Assembly: GCA_021441665.1 (NCBI GenBank)
Contig: JAGYYN010002650.1
Location: 1 to 23,904 of the forward strand
Direction: 5' to 3'
DNA length: 23,904 nt
Origin: Euplotes cf. woodruffi 2 WChen-2021
Taxonomy: Eukaryota > Ciliophora > Spirotrichea > Euplotida > Euplotidae
Positions 1 to 8,824 of the stretch are shown one piece after another. Each line of letters begins with the position of its first letter. The stretch's first letter is position 1. Under the pieces are notes generated by a model. It was not told where the DNA came from. It made no database searches and was given only the letters and a program-made list of their open reading frames with translations. The position numbers were made by a program, and so were the translations under genes.

Positions 1-64
1 TACTCAGTTGTGGCTTGTCGAAGTCTCCAAAAATCTGCTTGTCGCTGTTATAGTTGAAGTCTCT
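1..64. repeat. Direct repeat, copy 1 (cut by the left window edge)
   Basis: These 64 bases recur without a mismatch at 2060-2123. Read on the minus strand the unit is AG, then a 59-nt open exon coding for a peptide like RDFNYNSDKQIFGDFDKPQL, then GTA. Similarity stops exactly at the AG (positions 63-64). The other end is the window edge, so the true repeat may be longer. Identity extends to silent codon positions, which points to a recent copy or gene conversion. It has no LTR-like termini. Confidence 0.95.
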
Positions 65-124
65 ATTTTTTATATTCACTTATTTTTTTTATCTTGACAT
101 ATAAAATTTTAAAAGTATCTTATG

Positions 125-910
125 TTAATATCCTTCTTTATCTATTCTCGATACTGAATCACTACTTTCACTTTCTTCTTCATTATCCATAGTTTCTATA
201 TATCCGTTATTAAGTCTACAAAGGGCATTTATTTAATACCGAAGAACTTATATTTCGTTGCTCTTTTGCTATTGAATCTAAGTCTATACATAATTTTGGT
301 TACAGGAATCCATTTAGTTTAATAAAGACCGACTTACCTGGAGTCACTATTAAGCAGTTTCATGCTTTGAGCTTTTAGATTCCGACTTGAAAACGTATTT
401 AAATCTGTAAAATCCTCCTTCTTATTCTTCCCCAACAAGTTCTTATTCGATACAAAGTTGCCATTTGAAAAGTTGCGCTTGTGATCCACATGAAAATTCT
501 GGTTTATTTGATGATTTTGGTTTTGGTCTAGCTGATTTGCATGATCAAGAAATCTCCCGCCTAATTAGTTACACTGCTGAGGTACCTTGAATCAGTGTTT
601 TTGGGATGAGATTTATTCTATGGTTCGTGCAGTCAACACTATCTCGAAATGACTGAATACTGCCGGAATACTGCAATCCTGAGTTCTGGTAATTCAACTG
701 AGAACATAAGTTAGCATTTCCTTTTAGTAACTTTGGTTCTTGGAAATTACGACAGATAACTTCCTTCTTCGGAAAAAGAATCTTTTTAGACGGTGGGTCA
801 TTACTGTATCTTTTATTCGCAAAAGGAGACTCAGTTATATCTTTGAAGCTTGATCTTAGGATGATTCTATTAATTGCTAAGTTCTTAATTTTATCGTTGA
901 ATATCTCCAT
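125..910 (-). CDS. Gene A: hypothetical N/S/K-rich protein, three exons
   Basis: I do not recognise this protein. On the minus strand an exon runs 910-586 from ATG, followed by a 25-nt GT-AG intron (561-585) with an ACTAAT branch-like box, an exon 560-338, an intron 216-337 with a strong GTAAGT donor, and an exon 215-125 ending in TAA. Phases match across both introns, giving about 212 residues. The chain is hydrophilic, with runs of Asn, Lys and Ser and an acidic tail (NEEESESSDS). No domain, signal peptide or membrane span is visible. The reading can be extended in frame to an ATG at 1049 through a possible 40-nt intron, but the opposite strand is also open there, so I keep the ATG at 910. 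The second exon (ending AG) could instead splice to the exon in repeat copy 1, whose AG at 63-64 has the right phase. Confidence 0.5.
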
Positions 911-1049
911 TTTGTCACAGGATGAAGTCTACAAATGATCAGTATTATACTGTTGACTTTATTACCACTTTATGGCACTCTGCACTTCGTTCTCTGCTGT
1001 GTTTTAATCCTATTAAAAATACCAATCCTTTATTCAAAGCTGAATTCAT

Positions 1050-2059
1050 GGAAGGAATTAATACATCAATCCTTCGATTTTTAGATTTTATTTCAAATTC
1101 TCGAAATCTTCAAACGTGAAGAATGATAATAAAAAACTATTGATTCGCTGTTTACTAAGGAAAACTTGCGATTTTAGAGTCTTTACAGAAATCTTGTTAA
1201 TTATTTTTTAAAGAAAATAATAACTATAAAAATTAGTTTTGAGCATAGAAATATATCATACCGCTTACAAGCTTATTTTTCGTAACGGTTGTTAGTCTTA
1301 AATTAATTAAAAAATTTTATATAAAAATGGTCAAGGAATCAATCCGATTATTTAGTAAACTATTGATCATATGGATTTATCAGTAATAAGCAAAAAAAGT
1401 TATTGAAAATGGTGAATAATAATTATAGTCTCTTACCGACTCTATTACGTGATCTCGATTGAGATTTTTTAACTCCACTTTGGTTGGTCTTTTCTTCAAT
1501 TCAGTTGTTTTCTATTTCTACATATAAATCCGGAATAAAAATTAGATGAAAAAATAGTAAAAATCGGAAATAAAAAGTCGAGGTCGGAAATTTGTCAAAA
1601 AAATTTGAGGATACGAAATAAAGTAAAATATACGAACATTAATTAAATTTTTGACTTCTTGCTGACAGGATTTAGAAACACAAAGATGGTATAAATGACA
1701 AACTGCTGACTCAACTTTTTGTGGTTATAAATAATAAAATCATAGCTTTAAATGCAATATAATGCGGGGAAGGATCAAGCAGAAAAGTAGTGAAATTATA
1801 TGAAGACGAGGCTATGTTTATAACTTTTATGGTATATATTTTTAAATCATACATATAGACCCTTGACTGAGCCCAGCTAAAATTGCTGTTTCCATTTAGT
1901 TTAGTTTCCAAAATCAAATATTTATTGATAATTAATAAAATTTTAGATTATTTTATAATCATCAACCTTTTGCTGATTTAAATTTTTATGATTTTTAAAT
2001 CAAATTTAAGCCTATGATTTTAAATAAATAGTTGATGATAAAATACGAGCGCCATTGCT
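1050..2059. other. AT-rich stretch without a convincing gene
   Basis: About 1 kb of very AT-rich DNA between gene A and repeat copy 2. Short open frames exist on both strands (for example 922-1119 plus and 1711-1917 minus), but none shows a known motif or clear coding bias. The sequence TATTGAAAAT at 1401-1410 fits the chromosome-breakage consensus reported for Euplotes crassus. Such a loose motif is expected by chance in this composition. Confidence 0.6.
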
Positions 2060-2123
2060 TACTCAGTTGTGGCTTGTCGAAGTCTCCAAAAATCTGCTTG
2101 TCGCTGTTATAGTTGAAGTCTCT
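2060..2123. repeat. Direct repeat, copy 2
   Basis: Perfect second copy of the 64-bp unit at 1-64. Here it lies in gene B. The minus strand reads AG, a 59-nt exon and GTAAGC, a good splice donor at 2057-2062. The base before the AG makes TACAG, which is also a fair splice acceptor, so in both copies the unit can act as a separate exon entered in phase 2 and left in phase 1. Confidence 0.95.
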
Positions 2124-2534
2124 GTAGTTTTTGAACAAGCAGTGATTGATATTTTTTGAGAGCCCCGACTGTCACTCTAAAAATCCTTTACTCCTTTTAT
2201 CCGGAGAAAAATTTGTAATCATGAAGTTCTCGTGGTTATTCGATTTTTGGGAACCGAGCTTCAACGCTAATCTTGATAAGTCAAGCGGCTTCGACTTGAA
2301 GCCCAGCTGTTCTCGCTTGTTAAAGAATTTAAAGCTTTCTTCATTGCTTTGCCTACATAAAAACTTAGCATTTCAGGCAAATAACGGAACTTTAAGGCGA
2401 TATTTACAGTGGCAAAGGGTTAAGCAAAGACAAGCGCTTGTCATTAGAGTTGTTCCTATATCTTTCGCGAAATGGGGAATTGTTCGATTTGTTAAATACA
2501 CTGACTCCTCCGCGTTCATAGCCGAGTATGTCAT
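2063..2534 (-). CDS. Gene B: hypothetical protein, partial exon structure
   Basis: The minus strand is open from an ATG at 2534 to the splice donor GTAAGC just below 2063 when TGA is read as Cys (about 157 codons). Without splicing, the frame ends at TAA 1995-1997. The half nearest the donor is hydrophilic, rich in Lys, Ser, Asn and Phe, and ends with the repeat-coded exon shared with gene A. The first 60 residues are Cys-rich and less convincing and may hold an intron. I cannot place the next exon. No family is recognised. The plus strand is also open at 2146-2544, but its product looks like a reverse-strand shadow. The shared exon suggests that A and B are tandem relatives or parts of one larger gene. 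Confidence 0.4.
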
Positions 2535-2710
2535 GGTTATTTAAATGCATTTGTAATATTTGCTTCTGCCTTGATGAGTAGGTATTTTATAATCAACATC
2601 ACACAGCATATTATTATATAATTTCAGGGTCTGGCTAAGTTTCACAAACGGTGCCAAAAAGGCGATAATTGTAAATAAGAATATGAGATAGCTAATTTAA
2701 ACTCAACCAT

Positions 2711-4324
2711 TTACATTGTAAGCACAATGTCGTCAATCTTCAAGATCATTCGCACGCATTCTGTTGCTAGATTTAATGCTGAGATCGATACGAGCGCTGG
2801 CTGGACAACATTAAGTTCAAGCATATCAGAAATTTTGTTTTTCTTGACATTGATTCCGTAGTTCTTTTTACCCTTTGTGTGAACGTTTCTCAGTTCAGTC
2901 ACAAATTTGATTGGGTCTAATCCCGCATTTTCGGCAAGTGTATATGGAATGATTTCTAAGGCTTGAGCGAAAGCTTTAACGCAGTATGAATCAGTTCCAA
3001 ATATCTCTCTTGATGCGACCATAAGTTTTTGAGCAATTTCTGTTTCAACTGCTGCACCGCCTGGAACCAAAGATCTTTTCTTGACAAGACTTCGGACTAC
3101 TCAGAGTGCGTCGTGGAGAGATCTCTCAGCTTCATCGAGGATTAACTGACTGCTACCTCTGACAAGGACTGAGACAGTTTTCCTTCCGTCTTTTGGTGGT
3201 GGGCATCCAGTAATTCTGACTACATGGCATGACCTGTCGTCATTAACGAGTTCGGCATATCCAAGCTTTTCTTCAGTGAATTGTTCGACTGAGGCAATTG
3301 GAATGCATCCAGTTGTTCTGCAAATGAAGTCAACTGCATCTCTTTCGATGTCCTTGACAACCATGATGTTCTTCTTCGACAAGAAGTGAAGGGCAAGGTC
3401 GTTGATTGCGTCTCTCATGATTGATTTTTGAATGAGGAGTACATTTCATCCAGACTTAACAATTTGCTTGACCATATTCACAATGTACTTCTTCTCCTCT
3501 TTGAGAATTCTGTCCATTGCAGTGTACTCGTGCACAACAACGCTGCTCTCCATATCGGTCTTTGGAGCTGACAGCTGGAACTGGATAAGTCCGATTTTAG
3601 CGTTTTTCATTGTTGAGGGACCTCCAGCGCTAATCGATGCCTTTCTGTCAACTAAAATGCATCCGTCGATCATTTCGGTGTCGTCGACTGTGCCTCCGAG
3701 GACTTTGCCAACATAGACGTCTCTGAGGTCTGCGTTTGTATCCTTCTCTTTGTCGATGATTTTCATCACGCAGTCGACTGCGAGTGGAGCCAGAATATCA
3801 GCATTTTGAGATACGACCTTGGATGCAAGCGAAGTGATGGCATTTTGAATCAGGCTTTCTCTGTCATTTAGGTCCACTGGGACGCTCATGCTATCAATCA
3901 CCTCTAAAGCTTTGTCCAGAGCAATTTGGAGTCCTTCTGAGATAGCAGATGCGTGGATTCCTTTTTCAAGGAGAGTTTGACACGCCTTTAACAGCGATCC
4001 TGCAATGACGACAACACTTGTTGTACCATCTCCAGCCTCAATATCCTGAGCTTTTGAGATTTCAACCAGCATTCTTGCGGTAGGATGGACGACTTCCATT
4101 TGTTTCAAGATGGTGGCTCCGTCGTTTGTAATGAGGACTTTTTTCCTCGAGTCTTGGATCATTTTATCCATTCCTCTGGGTCCGAGGGAAGTCCTTACGA
4201 CTTTTGAAACAGCCTCTGCAGCCAATATGTTGTTCATTCTGGTGTCTCTCTGTTTCTCAGAACCAACGAGTTTTTGTCCTGAGCTTCTTTCAATTGATGG
4301 CGCCGATGATCCACTTGATTTCAT
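2711..4324 (-). CDS. CCT4: T-complex protein 1 subunit delta (CCT4)
   Basis: Delta subunit of the cytosolic chaperonin TRiC/CCT, which folds actin, tubulin and other proteins with ATP. The 537-residue frame is uninterrupted when two TGA codons (3446-3448 and 3099-3101 region) are read as Cys. Both fall on Cys conserved in animal CCT4: one in the stretch like [12 protein letters not shown], the other in HDALCVIR before the LVKKR segment. The GDGTTS nucleotide-binding motif, the [10 protein letters not shown] region and a C-terminal AENAGLDPI block are all present, and the length is normal. The delta identity, rather than gamma, rests on ERSLHDAL and the ending [10 protein letters not shown]. 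No intron is seen. The start codon lies only 42 bp from that of the divergent sorting nexin gene. Confidence 0.97.
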
Positions 4325-4366
4325 TTTTGTTCAAATCTAAATTAATACAATTGGAATTATATAATA
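4325..4366. promoter_or_regulatory. 42-bp divergent intergenic gap (shared promoter)
   Basis: The start codons of CCT4 (minus) and the sorting nexin (plus) are separated by only 42 very AT-rich bases, including a TATATAAT-like run just before the plus-strand ATG. Both 5' leaders and any promoter elements must overlap here or lie inside the opposing gene. This is inferred from position; no known factor site is recognised. Confidence 0.5.
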
Positions 4367-6385
4367 ATGGATTCGATCGACCGAAAGGAAAAACAGGAGT
4401 ACTTAAAGAAAGAAATACTCGATAAAGGATACGACCGTGAACAGTTTGCTGAGTTCATGCTCAACGAAAGAGACGATGGACTCAACGTCGATGTTTGGGA
4501 CTTCAGAGAACTCATCATGGCTGTTGAAGATTTCACATCTTCACATAAACCTGTCGTTAACTCGAACAATGATGTTATCGAAGACACTCCTGAAGATAAC
4601 TATACTGATACCTATAATAATTCTAATGAGTACGCAGAGACCAGTAACGACCCTTACTTCCAGGAGGATGATGACTATTCACCGAGCAAGAACTACAATG
4701 AACCTGAAGATTACTCAGAAGAAAAAGACAACCAAGATTCGGCTCCTGATCTCACTCCAGTTTCTCAGTCTCAGGCTGACTTCGAAAGCCCAGAAATGCA
4801 ACACAGAGAAAGTGAATACGACACTTATGAACGCCAGTCGAAAGACATCTTGCAAATGCGAGAACAACAAGAAAACGAAAGAGAACAAATCCGCGAAAAA
4901 GAAAAAGACGATCAACGCAAAACTCTTAAAGATCAAAAATAAAGCTGAACGTGAAGAACGCAAAAAAGCGAAAGCAAATAAAAAGGCAGCAAAAGATGCT
5001 AAGGTCAAAGAGGCGAAGTCAGTTATCGAAGCTCAGCTTGAGGAAGCATTGAAGAATGAAAATATGTCTAAAACATTTTCAGAAATGACACCAAAGACTA
5101 TTCTGGACTTCAAAAATCGTAAAGATAAGCTACCAGGAGTACAAGTGCATAAAACACGACTTAACTGTGAAGAAAAAATCAAAATACTGGTTCAAGAGCC
5201 TGAAATAATTGATGAAGGCTTCTTTTACGGCAAACATCTGACTTTTACAATTCAAACAAGTCCATTTGGCTGGAAAGTCAAAAGAAAAGATAAGGATTTC
5301 AATGTTTTAAGAGACTACCTGGTCAAAGCATACCCTCACATCCTCGTGCCGATGTGTCCAGAACACCATTCAACAAAATCGATCGATAAAAACTTCCTCA
5401 GAAAGCGAGAGCACTTGCTGAATAAATTTATGAGCAAATGCATGCAGCAAGAAGAACTCAAAGGCTGCCCAATTTTAGTCGATTTCTTGAGTTTCGAAGG
5501 TAACAAAATTCTAAAACCATCGCATAATGAAAATTTATAGACTACAAGCAATTTTCAAAGTTCCTCAAGTCAGCCTTCGAAGATGCACCAAAGTTAAAAT
5601 TTGTGAGCCAGATGCCGACACTGTCAGGAAACCACAAGATAAACGTGAATAGTAAGGCCGAAGTTTTCTGCAACCAAATGGAGAAATACTACAGCAGCCA
5701 CGAAGTGTTATTCAAAAAGCTCCATTATCTCGGTAAGAAGCTCAGCAGCGACTTGATGGAGGTATCAAAGACTCTTTGTGCGATCTCGTTGTGATCTAAG
5801 CATATCTCAGTCCTTTACGAAATGGGTAACTCTAAGGAAATGGCTAAGACATACAAAGAAATGAATGACCATTTCAAAAGATGGGGGAAAGAAACCCACG
5901 ACTCTGCTAAGATCACTTTAAAGTTCATGCCGCAGTACTTTAACTATTCTTCGATGGAGAACCAGTCATACAAAGACTTATTCAACACTAGGATGAAGCT
6001 GCTAGAAACCTTCGTCAATAAATCAAATGACCTTTTGGCAAAGAAAGAAAAGCTATTCAAGGCTGCGAAGACAGACAAGTGGGAGCTCACTCAGGAGAGC
6101 CTTGCTAAAGTCGACGATTTGCTTAAAAACAAAGAAGAGGCCTTTGAAGCTATGCTCCCTCAGGCCACTAAAGAAGTCAGCGACTATGAAGACGCCTATA
6201 TGTACTTGACTTCACAATGCTACAAGGAGATCAAGAAGATCAACAGAGAAGATGTCGATGAGCTCAAAGACCACCTGCATGAATACGCAGCACGAATCTT
6301 AGAAGTCATCGATGTCTCACAGCTCACTTGGAAGCAATTTCAGACTTCCTTGCAGGAGAAGACCCAAGAAAGCAAAGAAAAATAG
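4367..6385 (+). CDS. PX-BAR sorting nexin, read through two internal stops by frameshifting
   Basis: Likely endosomal sorting nexin of about 671 residues that binds phosphoinositide and curved membrane. Order: an N-terminal segment rich in Asp, Glu and Asn (1-150), a Lys/Glu/Ala-rich coiled-coil-like stretch (about 150-240), a PX domain (about 255-375) with the pattern KDFNVLRDYL, a proline turn in VPMCPEHH and a closing CPILVDFLSF, then a long helical BAR-like region. The coding frame changes twice: +1 at AAA-TAA-A (4940-4942) and +2 (equivalently -1) at TTA-TAG-A (5538-5540). Coding continues immediately after both sites. A TGA at 5792-5794 is read as Cys. It ends at TAG 6383-6385, 121 bp from the convergent next gene. 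The exact SNX orthologue is not assignable. Confidence 0.88.
4937..4942 (+). promoter_or_regulatory. Programmed +1 frameshift site AAA-TAA
   Basis: The first sorting nexin frame ends at AAA TAA. Skipping the T gives AAA GCT GAA and a Lys/Glu/Ala-rich chain that leads directly into the PX domain. AAA-TAA followed by A is the classic +1 site described in Euplotes. Confidence 0.88.
5535..5540 (+). promoter_or_regulatory. Programmed +2 (or -1) frameshift site TTA-TAG
   Basis: The PX-coding frame ends at TTA TAG. The frame reached by skipping TA starts GAC TAC AAG and codes the BAR-like part without a gap. There is no GT-AG pair here that would restore the frame as an intron. Confidence 0.75.
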
Positions 6386-6506
6386 CATATTCGCAAGGAT
6401 TCAATAAAAAAAATTATTTTTCCTATAAAATTGAAACGATTGGTGCAGATGCTTCGTCAAATTCTGTACTCACAGTATTAGTTTTTTTTAATTTTAATAT
6501 ACGAAT

Positions 6507-8491
6507 TTAATCTTTAAAGATAAACTTTTTGAAGATTCACAGCCCCATCGATATAAAGAACGTCAGGACTTCAACAAACATCGAGGGGACAAACTTTTTG
6601 AAATTTCCTATTGACAGCAATAAGCTGATCATTCACTGTGCTGAAAGGAAGACAAGGATAGCGATCATTACGAATAATCGAATAATTCTGAGTATTCTCG
6701 GCTTTTGCTTTAGCTTATTCTTCCTCGTCATTTCTTTCTGCTCTTTTGTCGGCGGTTGCAGTAGCATCGCTAGGATAAAAATCGCAACCACGATTGAGAT
6801 AATATGCAGAGTGCATGCACAGTAAAGATAGTACTTTGCAAAGTCCAAATCGAAGAAATAATGCCTCGTAACGCAGATAACGTAATCGTAGACATTGACT
6901 CCGATATTTGATGCGCTGACACTTCCTAAGATTAGCGTTGGCAGCAGAAACGGTCTAAAAATTTTAAACTTTGAGTTTTCTTGCTTCTTAATGTCCATGA
7001 AGAAAACGAACAGTACGAGGATTCGGCAAAGTGTAGTGACTACTAATTCAGTGTAAATCCAGAATGGAAGAATTTGGTCCTTTGCTGAAGCTCATATTGA
7101 ATTTGAATAGTATGTGAACTCCAAAATTGACAGCAAAATACCGAATAAAGTTAGAGTAATCAAATATGTGAATATAAGCCAGTCGTTTAAATTCAGCTTT
7201 CTTGATGGTACAGCTTGGCTATTTTCTTTTTCTTTATCAAGCAGAGCAATATTTTCAAGCTTATTTAATCGCAAGCTGGACTGTCCCAGATCTTTGTAGC
7301 AAAGACTTTTTGCTATCGCTTTTAACCTGGACTTTTTTGAAGTTTTGGTATTGATATGTTGACTTTCTCTTTATTTTAGTATTACTTATTGACATTGATC
7401 GGATCAACAAACACTCTGCTGTTGTATTTATTTATCCTCGAAAAAGCCTTCTTTTAAACTTTCGTCTTTACTAAGCCTTCTGCTGTAACTTTGCGGTCCT
7501 TTAGTTGAATCATTTTCAATCGAGCTAATTTGTTTTGTTGAACCGTGTCGACTGGCTTTATTAAGTTCTTTTTCACTCGGAGCTACAAGTCTAAGTTTAT
7601 TTTCCCTGACATATTGGCTTAAAGTCTGTCCGCGTTCAGTCGCTTGTCTCACGATTTTCTTGCTGACAAGCACTGTGGCTTTCCTGACCATTCCGAGTGG
7701 TTGTGATTCAGCCCGGTCTTGGTGTTTGGACTTTTTCCGCTTCTTAGACTTCTTTTTTTTTCTTTTTTGTCCTTCTTTCGCTTAATTTTCTTGTGACCTG
7801 GGCTGTCTTGATCTAAAGGGCTTTCTGGTTCTTTGGCGACCGGCTGGTCTGCTTCATTGTAGCGGTCTCTTGCGCTGATCATGTTCCTGTAAGTATTGAA
7901 GTTCGTGGTTGCTTCGTTGTCGTCATCGAAAGCAGAGACTTCAGGCTCTGCTTCATATCTTTGTCTCTTGAAGTTCGGGTACTCTTTTTCTTCCTCGACT
8001 TTTTCTTTGGCTTTATTTGGACTTGGTCTTGTGCCTCCGCTTTTCTATATTATTTTAGCTGATTTAGCGAGACCGGGTTTTGTGAGGGACTGAAAGAGTA
8101 ATTGATTGTTCTGGAAAATTATCAAAATCAATGCTGATTTATAGATAAAATAATGGTTTATTTATTTTCTGAGTTGTGGAAAAATTCATATAGATTTTTG
8201 TTTGGTTATTGTAAAATATTTTATTTGCTTTAATATAGATTTTTGATGATAAATAACTATAATTTTACCTTATAGAAGTTAAGATAACTATTATTTTAAG
8301 CTGATAAATTAGGATAATATTTTGATCGTGATAATTAACCACTTACTCTTTACTTGAATTGGAGTGGGATCTTCAGTGTTTTGCTGTTCAGATACTGAAT
8401 TAGAAACACTCATTTTATATGATTCAGAATCGATCGATTTTTGTCTTTTTGTATCATCAAATCTCTTTTCTTCTTCAACTACAATTTTCTC

Positions 8492-8494
<3 letters not shown>
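6507..8494 (-). CDS. Basic multi-span membrane protein, one gene with several internal frameshift sites
   Basis: Function unknown. Exon 1 is 8494-8347 (acidic, 49 codons). A 302-nt intron (8045-8346) has a GTAAGTGG donor and an ATATAG acceptor. Exon 2 runs to TAA at 6507-6509. The frame is kept by +1 shifts at AAA-TAA (8013-8015), AAA-TAA (7428-7430), AAG-TAA (7382-7384) and AAA-TAA (7261-7263), plus a -1 change at a run of nine A (7753-7761). With these the sum is exactly 561 codons. The N-terminal half is very Lys/Arg-rich; from about residue 345 there are five to six hydrophobic helices. TGA codons are read as Cys. It could be split in two genes between 7428 and 7395, but the 32-bp gap is open in the +1 frame with coding-like codons (FVDPINVN), so I favour one gene. 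Confidence 0.7.
7261..7266 (-). promoter_or_regulatory. +1 frameshift site AAA-TAA
   Basis: On the minus strand ATT AAA TAA; skipping the T continues as AAG CTT GAA into the membrane-spanning half of the protein. Confidence 0.8.
7382..7387 (-). promoter_or_regulatory. +1 frameshift site AAG-TAA
   Basis: On the minus strand AAT AAG TAA; skipping the T continues as AAT ACT AAA ATA. An ATG just upstream in the downstream frame (7395) could instead be read as a separate start. The AAG-TAA reading links it to the preceding gene part. Confidence 0.6.
7428..7433 (-). promoter_or_regulatory. +1 frameshift site AAA-TAA
   Basis: On the minus strand GAT AAA TAA ATA; skipping the T gives AAA TAC AAC AGC AGA and a short, clearly coding-like linker to the next site at 7382-7384. 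Confidence 0.65.
7753..7761 (-). other. Run of nine A (coding strand) where the frame moves by -1
   Basis: Upstream codons end in a Lys-rich stretch and the convincing downstream frame is one base back. Possible causes are slippage at A-AAA-AAG, a base miscounted in the homopolymer, or a true indel. There is no stop codon at the switch, so it differs from the other sites. Confidence 0.6.
8013..8018 (-). promoter_or_regulatory. +1 frameshift site AAA-TAA
   Basis: On the minus strand TCC AAA TAA; skipping the T continues AAA GCC AAA GAA. The phase agrees with the upstream 302-nt intron, which supports both the intron and the shift. Confidence 0.75.

Positions 8495-8496
<2 letters not shown>

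Positions 8497-8522
<26 letters not shown>
8497..8522. repeat. (TA)13 microsatellite
   Basis: Thirteen TA dinucleotides directly before the start codon of the minus-strand membrane protein gene. It may form part of the promoter, but simple repeats are common in DNA of this composition. Confidence 0.95.
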
Positions 8523-8528
<6 letters not shown>

Positions 8529-8824
8529 ATTGATATCAATCAAAGAAAATGATAAAATTTAAAAATATTTACGATTTTTTTTGCATTATAAAAATATTTT
8601 GATTTCAGTCCAAAAATTCATCAATTAATTCTTTAAAATAAAATCTCTTCACGTTATCAAATTCGTTTTTATCTTCTCTAAAAATTTTTTTTTCTCACCT
8701 TAAAATACGAATTAAAAAATAATTTTTAAGTCTATAAAAATCAGCATCAACTTCTCCATTTCCCAAATATTTATTTCCTCATAAAAATGACGAAAAAATA
8801 AATCAAAAAAATACAATTTTAAAT
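8523..8824. other. AT-rich divergent intergenic region
   Basis: About 300 bp between two divergent membrane protein genes. I see no open frame, RNA gene or repeat apart from the adjoining TA tract. It presumably holds both promoters. Confidence 0.6.

Noticed and set aside
922-1119. Plus-strand frame of 65 codons (longer if TGA is Cys)
   Set aside because: It starts 11 bases from the gene A start and is antisense to a possible gene A extension. It may be real, but no motif supports it over the other strand.
1-2123. Long terminal repeats of an inserted element
   Set aside because: The repeat is a coding exon bounded by splice signals, has no TG...CA ends, and no polymerase, integrase or capsid-like frame lies between the copies.
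2146-2544. Plus-strand frame of 132 codons
   Set aside because: It is antisense to gene B, has no family resemblance, and the minus strand has the shared exon and a splice donor. A short downstream stretch looked like a CCCH or RING finger but could not be joined to it in frame.
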